Assembly: GCA_035999765.1 (NCBI GenBank)
Contig: CP108521.1
Span: 8,866,001 to 8,930,000, forward strand
Reading direction: 5' to 3'
Length of the DNA stretch: 64,000 nucleotides
Source: Streptomyces sp. NBC_01231
GTDB lineage: Bacteria; Actinomycetota; Actinomycetes; Streptomycetales; Streptomycetaceae
The notes under the pieces: generated by a model
What the model saw: the letters and a program-made list of their open reading frames with translations, nothing else
What the model was told of the DNA's origin: nothing
Databases searched by the model: none
In this document: piece by piece, positions 8,279 to 17,833 of the stretch
Numbering within the stretch: position 1 is the stretch's first letter
Layout: each line of letters starts with the position of its first letter
Program-made: the position numbers and the translations under genes

Positions 8279-10174
8279 ATGAAACCCCCCACCGTTCCCC
8301 GGCGCCGCGCCGCGGGGATCGTCCTGTTCGCCCTCGCCGTGGTCCTCGGACTCACCCATCCCGGCGCCCTCGCTGCCCCGCGGACCGCTCCCCGCGCCGT
8401 CGCCGTCCACGACGTGCGCGACCACGGCTCCGAGGCGAACGGCTCCATCGGCGACACACCCGTCAAGCCCCTCGACCTGGACAACCCCCGCCAGCAATTC
8501 CTCCGCGACTCCGTCGGCGGTCTCTTCCTGCACTGGGGCATGCGCACCGCGCCCGCCCACACCAGCTGCACCGACTGGGAGAACGACGTCACGAACGGGG
8601 GCTGGAGCCCTGACTACTGGGTGAAGGAGGCCCAGAAGCTGCACACGCAGTACCTCGTTCTCGCCTCGTTCCACAGCCGCCTCGGCTACACCCGCGCCTG
8701 GCCGTCGAAGATCCCCGGCTCCTGCTCCACCAAGCGGGACTTCCTCGGTGAACTGGTCACCGCCGCGAAGGCCAAGGGGATGAAGGTCATCCTCTACATG
8801 ACCGACGACCCCCAGTGGCACGCCGAGGGCGGCCACGAGTGGCTCGACTCGTCGGCGTACTCCTCGTACAAGGGCAAGGACGTCGACCTGACCACCCGGG
8901 ACGGCTTCGGGCAGTTCAGCTACGACAACTTCTTCGAGGTCATGGACCGCTACCCGGACCTCGGCGGCTTCTGGATCGACAACGACAACGCGTACTGGGA
9001 GAGCAACAACCTCTACGCGCAGATCTACCAGAAGCGCCCGAACTGCACGATCAGCAACAACAACGAAGACACGCCGATCATGGACATGATCAGCAATGAG
9101 CAGAAGACGGGGATGACGCCGGCGTACGACTACCCCCAGGCGGTCTACACGGCCCAACCCCGCCTCACGGAGGCCGACTTCAAGCTGCCCTCCACCGGCG
9201 CCTGGTGGTACGGCGGCACCGACCCGACGGTCGACAGGATGCTCACCCTCGGCCGCCTCGTCACCAACGCCGGCTCGTCCGTGAAGGCGCTGATGGCCGA
9301 GACCGCGCAGGTCGACGGGAAGTTCCCGGCCAACCAGGCCGCTTTCAACACCTTCGCGAACTCCTACCTCGGCCCCATCTGGGAGTCCCTGCACGGCACG
9401 GAGGGCGGCGGCTACCTGTACGGCGGGCTCAAGCCGGGCTTCTGGAACGACGGCGCGCACGGCGTGACCACGATCAGCAAGACCGATCCCGACCGCCAGT
9501 ACATCCACGTCCTGACCCCGCCGAGCACCAGCACCCTGCGCATCCGCGACAACGGCTACCGCATCGCCTCGGTCACCAACCTCCGTACGGGAGCGGCGGT
9601 TTCGTGGTCGCAGTCGGGCGGTGTACTCACCCTCACGGGCCTCGGGAACTGGGACCCGTACGACACGGTCTTCAAGGTCACCACGGCCGGTCGCCAGGGG
9701 ATCCTCTCCGGCGTCAAGGTGAGCGCGAGCGCCTCGGCGAGCGGCCACACGGGCTCGGCCACCGGCGACGGCGACCACCGCACCTACTGGGACAACAACA
9801 AGACCCTCCCGGCGAACCTCACCTTCGACCTCGGCAGTTCGAAGAAGGTCCAGTACCTCGGGCTCAACCAGCGCGAGGACTCCGTCGCCTACGCCCGTTC
9901 GGACACCGAACAGTCGGCGCGGATCAAGGACTACAAGGTGTACCTGAGCGCCGACGGCTCGACCTGGGGCAGCCCGGTGAAGACCGGTCAGCTGCCGAGT
10001 CGCCGCGGCATCCAGGGCATCGACCTCACCGCCGCCAAAGCCCGCTACGTCCGTCTCCAGGTCGACTCCACCTGGGCCGCGCCCACGGACACGACCCGCT
10101 ACCAGCGGCTGCGGATCGACGAGGCGTGGATCGGCACCTCGTACGCGACTCCCGCGAAGAGGGGACACTCATGA
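8279..10174 (+). CDS. Secreted GH29-like (alpha-L-fucosidase-type) hydrolase with C-terminal CBM32
   Basis: 631 residues. Signal peptide about 1-40. The catalytic region opens with GGLFLHWGMRTAP, close to the FGMFIHWG of alpha-L-fucosidases. It continues with VKEAQKLHTQYLVLASFH, AKAKGMKVILYMTDD and LGGFWIDNDNAYW, where the Asp of FWIDND is the likely nucleophile. The last 150 residues (about 480-625) form an F5/8 type C, CBM32-like domain (DHRTYWDNNKTLPANLTFDLG to RYQRLRIDEAWIG). Several features (tryptophan-rich GAWWYGG, no classic acid/base) make it a divergent member, so fucose specificity is not assured. GAGG lies before the ATG, and the stop overlaps the next start (ATGA), indicating translational coupling. 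Confidence 0.75.
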   Translation: MKPPTVPRRRAAGIVLFALAVVLGLTHPGALAAPRTAPRAVAVHDVRDHGSEANGSIGDTPVKPLDLDNPRQQFLRDSVGGLFLHWGMRTAPAHTSCTDWENDVTNGGWSPDYWVKEAQKLHTQYLVLASFHSRLGYTRAWPSKIPGSCSTKRDFLGELVTAAKAKGMKVILYMTDDPQWHAEGGHEWLDSSAYSSYKGKDVDLTTRDGFGQFSYDNFFEVMDRYPDLGGFWIDNDNAYWESNNLYAQIYQKRPNCTISNNNEDTPIMDMISNEQKTGMTPAYDYPQAVYTAQPRLTEADFKLPSTGAWWYGGTDPTVDRMLTLGRLVTNAGSSVKALMAETAQVDGKFPANQAAFNTFANSYLGPIWESLHGTEGGGYLYGGLKPGFWNDGAHGVTTISKTDPDRQYIHVLTPPSTSTLRIRDNGYRIASVTNLRTGAAVSWSQSGGVLTLTGLGNWDPYDTVFKVTTAGRQGILSGVKVSASASASGHTGSATGDGDHRTYWDNNKTLPANLTFDLGSSKKVQYLGLNQREDSVAYARSDTEQSARIKDYKVYLSADGSTWGSPVKTGQLPSRRGIQGIDLTAAKARYVRLQVDSTWAAPTDTTRYQRLRIDEAWIGTSYATPAKRGHS

Positions 10175-12438
10175 CAGGCATCACCCGCGTCACCCGCGTC
10201 AGATCGCTGGTCGTGGCCCTGATCGGGCTGCTGATCGCCTCGGCCGTCCCGTTACTGGCCGCCGCCCGACCGGCCGCCGCCTCCGACAACGGCCAGTCCG
10301 TGCGGCCCGCGATGGGCTGGAGCAGCTGGAGTCTCGTCCGCCGCTCGCCGACCGAGGCGAAGATCAAGGCCCAGGCCGACGCACTCGTGTCGAGCGGCCT
10401 CAAGAACCACGGCTTCGTCCACATCAACCTCGACGACTTCTGGCAGAAGTGCGACGACAACGGCTTCGTCGTCGACTCCTACGGCCGCTGGGCCGTCGAC
10501 ACCGCCAAGTTCCCGGCCGGCATCAAGGCGCTGGCCGACTACATCCACTCCAAGGGCCTGAAGTTCGGCTTCTACGTGACCCCCGGCATCGCCAAGAACG
10601 CCGTCACCAAGAACACGCCGATCGAGGGGACCTCGTACCACGCGAAGGACATCGCGGACACGTCGAAGACGGAGAAGAACTACAACTGCAAGAACATGTA
10701 CTACATCGACTACGCGAAGCCGGGCGCGCAGGAGTTCGTGAACTCCTGGGCGCGCCAGTTCGCCTCCTGGGGAGTCGACTACCTCAAGATCGACGGAGTG
10801 GGCGGCCAGGACATCCCCGACGTCCAGGCCTGGGACAAGGCGCTGCGCGCCACCGGACGGCCCATCACCTACGCGCTGTCCAACAACCTTCCGATCGCGA
10901 ACGCCACCACCTGGAAGAAGCTGGCGAACAGTTGGCGCACGCAGGGCGACGTGGAGTGCTACTGCGGCCCCGGCTCCAACGGCAGCGGCTATCCGCTCAC
11001 CGACTGGTCGCACGTCTCCTCCCGCTTCAACTCGGCGGCCTCCTGGCAGCCGTACGCGGGTCCCGGCGGCTGGAACGACCTCGACTCCCTGGAGATCGGC
11101 AACGGCGACCGGGTGGGCCTCACCGCCGACCAGCGCCGGTCCCACTTCACCCTCTGGGCGATGGCCGCCTCGCCGCTGCTGCTCGGCACCGACCTGACCG
11201 ACCTCGACCCGGTCGACAAGGCGATGCTGACCAACGACCGGCTCATCGGAGTCAACCAGGACGGGGTCGCCGCCAAGCGGATCGTGAACAGCGGGGTCAA
11301 GCAGGTCTGGAGCAAGAAGGAGAGCGACGGCCAGTACGTCGTGGCCCTGTTCAACACCGGTACGTCCGGCAACACGACGGTCGCCGTGGACTGGTCCCAG
11401 GTCGGCTTCACCGGCTCCGGTGACGTCACCGACCTGTGGTCCGGCTCCCACAAGGGCGTGATCGCCGACTCCTACAGCGCGACCCTGCGGCCCGGCGAGA
11501 CCCGGCTGATCCGCGTGAAACCCGTCAACTCCCTCAAGAACGCGGCCGCTTCACCGGGCATGGCGGTCGCCCCCTACGAGTACCTCGGCTGGGGCAACCC
11601 GCCGAACCCCACCTCGGTGATGTCGGCGACCGGCGTCAAGTGGTTCACGCTCGCGTTCATCCTCTCCGACGGCGGCTGCAACCCGAAGTGGGACGGCACG
11701 CGCCCGCTGACCGGCGGCACCGACCAGTCGAGGATCGACGCGATCAGATCCGCCGGCGGGGACGTCATGGTCTCCGTCGGCGGCTGGAGCGGGACCAAGC
11801 TCGGCGAGAAGTGCTCCAGCGCCTCGGCGCTCGCGGGCGCGTACCAGAAGGTGATCGACGCGTACCGGCTGAAGGTCCTCGACATCGACATCGAGAACAC
11901 CGAGTGGTCGAACGCCACCGTGCGGCAGCGTGTGGTCGACGCGCTGAAGACCGTGAAGGCGAACAACCCCGGCCTGAAGACCGTCATCACCTTCGGCACC
12001 ACCACCAGCGGCCCCGACTCCACCGGTGTCGACATGATCAAGCGGGCCGCGAACTCCGGCCTGGCGAACGACGTCTGGTGCATCATGCCGTTCGACTTCG
12101 GCGGCGGCACCACGAACATGGGCACCCTGACCACGCAGGCCATGGAGGGGCTCAAGGCACGGGTCAAGTCGGCGTACGGCTACAGCGACGCCACCGCCTA
12201 CGCCCACATCGGGCTGTCCTCGATGAACGGCAGGACCGACGACTCGGGTGAGCGCGTCCGCGTCGCCGACTTCGAGACCATGCTCGCCTACGCCCAGCAG
12301 CACCACATCGGGCGCCTCACCTACTGGTCCGTCAACCGTGACCGCGCCTGCGGCTCGGGCACCGACGGCGACGCGTGCAGCGGCGTCTCGCAGCAGCCGT
12401 ACGACTTCCTCAAGGTCTTCACCCGGTACACGGGCTGA
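10171..12438 (+). CDS. Secreted bifunctional GH27 alpha-galactosidase / GH18-like protein with a TTA codon
   Basis: 755 residues. Signal peptide about 1-38, with a rare leucine TTA codon at residue 28 (10252-10254), so translation may depend on the bldA tRNA. Domain 1 (about 42-445) is GH27: MGWSSWS, LDDFWQ, YLKIDG with nucleophile Asp208, and WNDLDSLEIGNG with Asp303/305 as acid/base candidates. A C-terminal beta-sandwich completes it. Domain 2 (about 465-750) is GH18-like: SVGGWSG, and LDIDIENTEW, where Asp571-x-Asp573-x-Glu575 keeps the DxDxE core although the leading Asp-Gly of the motif is Lys-Val. This suggests release of terminal alpha-galactose and cleavage of an internal link by one protein. 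The fusion is unusual. I see no frameshift or linker artefact between the halves. Confidence 0.85.
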   Translation: MTGITRVTRVRSLVVALIGLLIASAVPLLAAARPAAASDNGQSVRPAMGWSSWSLVRRSPTEAKIKAQADALVSSGLKNHGFVHINLDDFWQKCDDNGFVVDSYGRWAVDTAKFPAGIKALADYIHSKGLKFGFYVTPGIAKNAVTKNTPIEGTSYHAKDIADTSKTEKNYNCKNMYYIDYAKPGAQEFVNSWARQFASWGVDYLKIDGVGGQDIPDVQAWDKALRATGRPITYALSNNLPIANATTWKKLANSWRTQGDVECYCGPGSNGSGYPLTDWSHVSSRFNSAASWQPYAGPGGWNDLDSLEIGNGDRVGLTADQRRSHFTLWAMAASPLLLGTDLTDLDPVDKAMLTNDRLIGVNQDGVAAKRIVNSGVKQVWSKKESDGQYVVALFNTGTSGNTTVAVDWSQVGFTGSGDVTDLWSGSHKGVIADSYSATLRPGETRLIRVKPVNSLKNAAASPGMAVAPYEYLGWGNPPNPTSVMSATGVKWFTLAFILSDGGCNPKWDGTRPLTGGTDQSRIDAIRSAGGDVMVSVGGWSGTKLGEKCSSASALAGAYQKVIDAYRLKVLDIDIENTEWSNATVRQRVVDALKTVKANNPGLKTVITFGTTTSGPDSTGVDMIKRAANSGLANDVWCIMPFDFGGGTTNMGTLTTQAMEGLKARVKSAYGYSDATAYAHIGLSSMNGRTDDSGERVRVADFETMLAYAQQHHIGRLTYWSVNRDRACGSGTDGDACSGVSQQPYDFLKVFTRYTG

Positions 12439-12450
12439 GGGGACACCATC

Positions 12451-14484
12451 ATGAAGCGACCCACCAGAACACTGGCGTGGGGCCTCCCGCTGGCCCTCGC
12501 CGTGCCGCTCGCCGGCCTCACCGGGGGCAACGCCCTGGCGGCCACCGACTACCAGGCCGAGGACGCCACCATCTCCCAGGGCGCCGTGGCCACCAACCAC
12601 ACCGGCTACACGGGCACCGGCTTCGTCGACTACACCAACGTCAAGGGCTCCTTCGTGGAGTTCACGGTGAGCGCGACCGCCACCGGGACCTCGTCGTTCG
12701 CCCTCCGGTACGCCAACGGGACCGCCACCGACCGGCCGATGGACATCTCCGTGGGCGGCACCGTGGTCGCCTCCGGCGTGTCCTTCCCGGCCACCGCCGA
12801 CTGGGACACCTGGGCGACGAAGACCGTGAACGTGCCGCTGAACGCCGGGTCCAACAAGATCCGCGCGACCGCCACCACCGCCGGCGGCGGCCCCAACCTG
12901 GACCGCGCCGGCGTCGCGGCGGCGGCCGACACCCAGGCACCCACCCGCCCCGGCGGGCCCAGTTGCCCGGACATCGGCGAGAACGGCCTCACCCTCACCT
13001 GGGGCGCCTCCACGGACAACGTGGGCGTGACGGCGTACGACATCTACGAGCACGGCAACAAGATCAGTGAGACGCCCGGGAGTTCGGTCTCCAAGGCGTT
13101 GACCGGTCTCACGCCAGGCACGACGTACAACCTCACCGTCATCGCCCGGGACGCGGCCGGCAACGCCTCCTCCGCCAGCCCGGTCGTCGACTGCACGACC
13201 AGGCCGAGCTCCGACACCACACCGCCGACCAGACCCGGGACGCTGTCCGCGGCCGGCATCACGTCGAACAGCGTCGACCTGACCTGGGGCGCCTCGACGG
13301 ACGGCCGGGCGGTCGTCGCGTACGACGTGCGCAGCGACACCACGGTCTACAAGACGGTCACCGGCGGTACGTCGACCACCCTCACCGGCCTCGCCTGCGA
13401 CAGCCCGTACGCCCTGAACGTCGTCGCACGCGACGCGGCGGGCAACGTGTCCCCGCAGAGCAACACCGTGAGCTTCACGACCAAGGCGTGCGCCACCGAC
13501 GGCGGCGTCCCGTCATCCGTCGCCACCCTGTCCACGGGCTGGACGATCCCATGGGGCGCCTCCTGGCTGCCCGACGGACAGTCCGCCCTGGTCACCGAGC
13601 GGGACGACTTCCGCGTCTGGAAGGTCACGAAGGCCGGCGCGAAAACCCAGGTGGGGACCGTCCCCGAGGCCGTCACCACCAACGGCGAGGGCGGCCTCCT
13701 CGGCGTCGCCGTCGGCCCCAAGTGGGCGACCGACCACTACGTCTACTTCATGCACACCGCGTCCGAGGGCAACCGCGTGGTCCGTATGACGTACGACGGC
13801 ACGAAGCTCGGCGACTACACGGTGCTGCTCCAGGGCATCAAGAAGAACCGCTATCACAACGGCGGCCGCCTCGCCTTCGGCCCCGACGGCTACCTCTACG
13901 TCTCCACCGGCGAGGCCCAGACACCCGACCTCGCGCAGGACAAGAACTCCCTGAACGGCAAGATCCTGCGCATGACGACGGACGGGAAAGCCGCCCCCGG
14001 CAACCCGTTCGGGAACTACGTCTACAGCTACGGCCACCGCAACCCGCAGGGCCTCGCCTTCGACCGCAACGGCCGGTTGTGGGAGGCGGAGTTCGGCAAC
14101 AGCTCCAAGGACGAACTGAACCTGATCAAGCCGGGCGCCAACTACGGCTGGCCGACCTGCGAGGGCAACTGCAGCGTCTCGGGGATGACCAACCCCAAGG
14201 CCACCTGGAACGTCTCCGAGGCCTCTCCGAGCGGCATCGCCATCGTCCGCAACGTCGTCTACATGGCGTCCCTGCGCGGCGAACGCCTGTGGCGGATCCC
14301 CATCAACGGCGACAACGAGAGCGTCGGCACCCCGACGGCGTACTACGTCGGCACCTACGGACGCCTGCGCACGGTCACCAAGGTGCCGGGCGCCGATCAG
14401 CTGTGGCTGTCGACCACCAACAGCGACAACAACGGAGGCGAGGCGGACGGCGCGGACAAGATCTTCCGGGTCGGCATCAACTAG
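12451..14484 (+). CDS. Secreted CBM35 - two FnIII - PQQ-dependent sugar dehydrogenase
   Basis: 677 residues. Signal peptide about 1-30 (ending ALAA). An N-terminal CBM35/CBM6-type beta-sandwich (YQAEDATI to NLDRAGV, about 32-155) is followed by two fibronectin III repeats (about 165-250 and 262-348, each with LTWGASTD and the ARDAAGN strand). A soluble glucose/sorbosone dehydrogenase-type beta-propeller (about 355-677) ends the protein, with IPWGASWLPDG, YHNGGRLAFGPDGYLYVSTG, and YSYGHRNPQGLAFD. It should oxidise a sugar end outside the cell using PQQ and Ca2+. GAGG lies before the ATG, 12 bp after the previous stop. It closes the polysaccharide operon and is convergent with fadD across 29 bp. 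Confidence 0.88.
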   Translation: MKRPTRTLAWGLPLALAVPLAGLTGGNALAATDYQAEDATISQGAVATNHTGYTGTGFVDYTNVKGSFVEFTVSATATGTSSFALRYANGTATDRPMDISVGGTVVASGVSFPATADWDTWATKTVNVPLNAGSNKIRATATTAGGGPNLDRAGVAAAADTQAPTRPGGPSCPDIGENGLTLTWGASTDNVGVTAYDIYEHGNKISETPGSSVSKALTGLTPGTTYNLTVIARDAAGNASSASPVVDCTTRPSSDTTPPTRPGTLSAAGITSNSVDLTWGASTDGRAVVAYDVRSDTTVYKTVTGGTSTTLTGLACDSPYALNVVARDAAGNVSPQSNTVSFTTKACATDGGVPSSVATLSTGWTIPWGASWLPDGQSALVTERDDFRVWKVTKAGAKTQVGTVPEAVTTNGEGGLLGVAVGPKWATDHYVYFMHTASEGNRVVRMTYDGTKLGDYTVLLQGIKKNRYHNGGRLAFGPDGYLYVSTGEAQTPDLAQDKNSLNGKILRMTTDGKAAPGNPFGNYVYSYGHRNPQGLAFDRNGRLWEAEFGNSSKDELNLIKPGANYGWPTCEGNCSVSGMTNPKATWNVSEASPSGIAIVRNVVYMASLRGERLWRIPINGDNESVGTPTAYYVGTYGRLRTVTKVPGADQLWLSTTNSDNNGGEADGADKIFRVGIN

Positions 14485-14513
14485 GCACCTGCCAAAGACC
14501 GGTCGGCGATCGG

Positions 14514-16340
14514 CTAGGCCCGGTACAGCGCCTCGACCTCGCCCGCGTACGCGTTCTCGATGGCCTTGCGCTTCAGCTTGAGGGACGGGGTCAGCAGACC
14601 GTGCTCCTCGGTGAAGGGCTGGGCCAGGATACGGAAGGTGCGGATCGACTCGGCCTGCGAGACCAGGGTGTTGGCGGCCACCACGGCCCGCCTGACCTCG
14701 GTCTCCAGGTCGGAGTCGCGCACCAGTTGGGCCGCGGACATCTGCGGCTTGTTGCGCATCGTCAGCCAGTGCTCGACGGCCTCCTGGTCCAGGGTGATCA
14801 GGGCGGCGATGTACGGGCGGTCATTGCCGACGACGATGCACTGGGCGACCAGCGGATGGTCACGGACGCGCTCCTCCAGCGCGCCGGGCGACACGCTCTT
14901 GCCGCCCGAGGTCACCAGGATCTCCTTCTTGCGGCCGGTGATCGTGAGGTAGCCGTCCTCGTCGAGGGAGCCCAGGTCGCCGGTGGCCAGCCAGCCGTCG
15001 TGCAGGGCCTCGTCGGTGGCCTTGGGGTTGTTGAGATAGCCCTGGAAGACGTTGTCGCCGCGCAACCAGATCTCGCTGTCGTCCGCGATGTGCACGGTCA
15101 TGCCGGGGATGGGCTGCCCGACGGTGCCGAAGCGGGTGCGCTCCGGCGGGTTGGCGGTGGCGGCGGCGGTGGTCTCGGTGAGTCCGTAGCCCTCGTAGAT
15201 GTGCACGCCGGCGCCCGCGAAGAACAGGCCGAGCCGCCGGTCCATGCCTGAGCCGCCGGTCATCGCGTGCCGGATGCGGCCGCCCATCGCCGCCCGCATC
15301 TTGGTGTAGACGAGTTTGTCGAAGAGCTGGTGCTGCACCCGCAGACCCGCCGAAGGACCGGGCCCGATGCCCCACGCCTTCGCCTCCGTGGCCTCCGCGT
15401 ACTTCACGGCGACCTCGACGGCCTTCCCGAACGGCCCGGCCTTGCCCTCCTTCTCCGCCTTGCGGCGGGAGGCGTTGAAGACCTTCTCGAAGATGTACGG
15501 CACACCCAGGAAGAACGTCGGCTTGAACGCGGCCAGGTCGGGCAGCAGGGCGGCCGCGCTCATCTGCGGCTGGTGGCCGAACTTCACCTTGCCGCGGATC
15601 GTGGCGACCTCCACCATCCGTCCGAAGACGTGCGCGAGCGGCAGGAACAGGAGGGTCGCCGCCTCGTCGCCCTTCTTCGAGTGGAACACCGGCTCCCAGC
15701 GCTTGATCATCGTGTCCGCCTCGTACATGAAATTCCCGTGCGAGACGACACAGCCCTTGGGGCGGCCGGTGGTGCCCGAGGTGTAGATGATCGTGGCGAC
15801 CGAGTCGGGGGTGACCGCCTGCCGGTGCCGGTGCGCCACCTCGTCGTCGATGTGCGCGCCGGCCTCGTACAACTGCTGCAGGGCGCCCGAGTCGAGCTGC
15901 CACAGCTGACGCAGCTGCGGCAGCCGGTCGATGACCGTGGCGATCGTCATCGCGTGGTCCTCGTTCTCCACGATCGCCGCCGTGCACTCGGCGTCGTACA
16001 GCATCCAGAAACACTGCTCCGCCGAGGAGGTGGGGTAGACCGGCACCACCTGGGCGCCGATCGTCCACAGCGCGAAGTCGAAGAGCGTCCACTCGTAGCG
16101 GGTGCGCGACATGATCGCGACCCGGTCGCCGAAGCGGATGCCCTGGGCGAGCAGGCCCTTGGCGAGGGCCAGGACCTCGTCGCGGAACTCCGCGGCGGTC
16201 ACGTCGCGCCACTGGCCGTCCTCGTTCTTTCGGCCGAGCGCGATATACAGAGGGTCTTCCTGGGCATGTTGGAAGACGACATCGGCCAGACCGCCCACCG
16301 GCGGTGCCAACGCCAACGGAGGGTTGGTGAACTCGCGCAA
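14514..16340 (-). CDS. fadD: Long-chain acyl-CoA synthetase (AMP-forming)
   Basis: 608 residues from a proposed TTG at 16340 (MREFTNPP), chosen because GGAG lies 6 bases upstream and Streptomyces homologues begin with REF near this point. A longer reading to 16439 has an atypical Ser/Arg-rich lead. ANL-superfamily motifs are all present: P-loop YTSGTTGRPKG, LPLAHVFGR, YEGYGLTETTAA, GWLATGDLG and KKEILVTSGGK with the catalytic lysine hinge. It activates fatty acids to acyl-CoA through an acyl-adenylate in the cytosol. A LysR gene lies upstream on the same strand, but 457 bp away, so co-transcription is uncertain. Confidence 0.9.
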   Translation of the reverse strand: MREFTNPPLALAPPVGGLADVVFQHAQEDPLYIALGRKNEDGQWRDVTAAEFRDEVLALAKGLLAQGIRFGDRVAIMSRTRYEWTLFDFALWTIGAQVVPVYPTSSAEQCFWMLYDAECTAAIVENEDHAMTIATVIDRLPQLRQLWQLDSGALQQLYEAGAHIDDEVAHRHRQAVTPDSVATIIYTSGTTGRPKGCVVSHGNFMYEADTMIKRWEPVFHSKKGDEAATLLFLPLAHVFGRMVEVATIRGKVKFGHQPQMSAAALLPDLAAFKPTFFLGVPYIFEKVFNASRRKAEKEGKAGPFGKAVEVAVKYAEATEAKAWGIGPGPSAGLRVQHQLFDKLVYTKMRAAMGGRIRHAMTGGSGMDRRLGLFFAGAGVHIYEGYGLTETTAAATANPPERTRFGTVGQPIPGMTVHIADDSEIWLRGDNVFQGYLNNPKATDEALHDGWLATGDLGSLDEDGYLTITGRKKEILVTSGGKSVSPGALEERVRDHPLVAQCIVVGNDRPYIAALITLDQEAVEHWLTMRNKPQMSAAQLVRDSDLETEVRRAVVAANTLVSQAESIRTFRILAQPFTEEHGLLTPSLKLKRKAIENAYAGEVEALYRA

Positions 16341-16797
16341 ACCCCGCTCCCGGCTTCTCGTGGCGCTCCCCGCAGCGCGGTGAAAGCTACCCCACCCGGA
16401 CACAGGGCGGGAGGGGGGTCGAACACGAGCAGTGCTCACACAGGCAGCTGTCAGTGACGCGAAATGCGCTCACATGGGGAAGGGTCGGACAGAAAGCTGA
16501 CGGTTCAGTAAGTTTCGGTCCCGCAATCTCCACCGAATCTGTACGACCCGATTACGCCCCTCTGTCCTGTTGGCAGGCCCTCTCGGAGGATGCGCGGCGG
16601 GCCCCGCGTCAGCGCGTGTCCCCTCTTCCTTTCTTCCTTCAGCGCCCGGACGGCCGCATCCGTCACCGGGCCCAGGCCGCCACGGTCGGCCTGACGGGGG
16701 GCCGCACCAGTGCCTGGGCGGCCACGGCAGTGGGACCGGTCACCGCCCTCGCCCGAGCGGTCCAGGCGTCTGCGGCATGATCCGCCGGACAGCACAT
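16341..16797. other. Intergenic region upstream of fadD
   Basis: 457 bp between the LysR stop and the fadD start. I see no convincing gene; the reading frames here lack family signatures and a good ribosome site. The region presumably contains the fadD promoter, but no clear operator was recognised. Confidence 0.4.
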
Positions 16798-17670
16798 CTA
16801 GACCCCCCGCCGCTGCAGGCGTTCCCCGCCCGCCAGGATCGCCGCCGCCAGGGCGTCCGCGGCGCCCTGGGCCGAGGTGCGGCGGCGGCCGTGGACCAGG
16901 ACGAAGTCGACGCTGCCGAGTTCCGGCAGCTCTGCTCGCTCCGGTGCCCGCACCAGGCCCGGCGGGATCAGTCCCCGGGAGTGGGCCATCACGCCGAGAC
17001 CCGCGCGGGCCGCCGCGATCAGGCCGTTGAGACTGCCGCTGGTGCAGGCGATGCGATAGGCCCGGCCCTGCCGTTCCAGGGCCTCCAGGGCGAGCGCACG
17101 GGTGATGCCGGGCGGGGGGTACACGATCAGCGGCACCGGACGGTCCGCGTCCAGCCGCAGCCGTTCCGCGCCGATCCATGACAGCTCGTCGCGCCACACC
17201 AGGCGGCCGTGCGGGTCCTCGGGGCGCCGCTTGGCCAGCACCAGGTCCAGTTTCCCCGCCGCCAGTTGCTCGTGCAGCGTGCCCGACAGCTCGACCGTCA
17301 GCTCCAGGTCGACCTCGGGATGGTCGTAGCGGAAGCCCTCCAGGATCTCCGGCAGCCGGGTCAGCACGAAGTCCTCCGACGCGCCGAAACGCAGTCGGCC
17401 GCGCACCCTTGTGCCCGTGAAGAACGCCGTCGCCTGCTCGTGCACCGCGAGGATCCGGCGGGCGAAGCCGAGCATCGCCTCGCCGTCCTCCGTCAGTTCC
17501 ACCGAGTGCGTGTCCCGGCTGAACAGCTGCCGCCCGGTGGCGTCCTCCAGACGGCGCACGTGCTGGCTGACGGTGGACTGGCGCAGGCCGAGGCGCCTGG
17601 CGGCCTGCGTGAAGCTGAGCGTCTGGGCCACCGCGAGGAACGTACGCAGCTGGGACGGGTCGTACACCAC
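16798..17670 (-). CDS. LysR-family transcriptional regulator
   Basis: 290 residues from a GTG. The N-terminal winged helix-turn-helix is typical: LRTFLAVAQTLSFTQAARRLGLRQSTVSQHVRRLE (about residues 8-42). It is followed by the periplasmic-binding-like effector domain (GRLRFGASEDF, AAGKLDLVLAKR, AARAGLGVMAHSRGL). It is divergent from the SBF-type transporter gene over 163 bp, the classical layout for a LysR regulator controlling its neighbour and itself. The inducer is unknown. No T-N11-A box could be singled out. Confidence 0.92.
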   Translation of the reverse strand: MVYDPSQLRTFLAVAQTLSFTQAARRLGLRQSTVSQHVRRLEDATGRQLFSRDTHSVELTEDGEAMLGFARRILAVHEQATAFFTGTRVRGRLRFGASEDFVLTRLPEILEGFRYDHPEVDLELTVELSGTLHEQLAAGKLDLVLAKRRPEDPHGRLVWRDELSWIGAERLRLDADRPVPLIVYPPPGITRALALEALERQGRAYRIACTSGSLNGLIAAARAGLGVMAHSRGLIPPGLVRAPERAELPELGSVDFVLVHGRRRTSAQGAADALAAAILAGGERLQRRGV

Positions 17671-17833
17671 CTCAGGCTATCGCGGAACATGATGACAGTC
17701 AGAGTGGTATGCCGGATTCCCGATCAAGGGTCGAGAGAGGACGATGGAAGGGGCCCTTCCGGGCACAAGCAACGGGCACAGGCAAGTGGGCCCTTGTGGG
17801 CACGAGTACAGGACAATCAGCAAGTGGAGCACC

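Noticed and set aside
16454..16780. A 108-codon frame between LysR and fadD
   Set aside because: No recognisable motif, weak ribosome site and Arg/Ala-rich composition; treated as non-coding.
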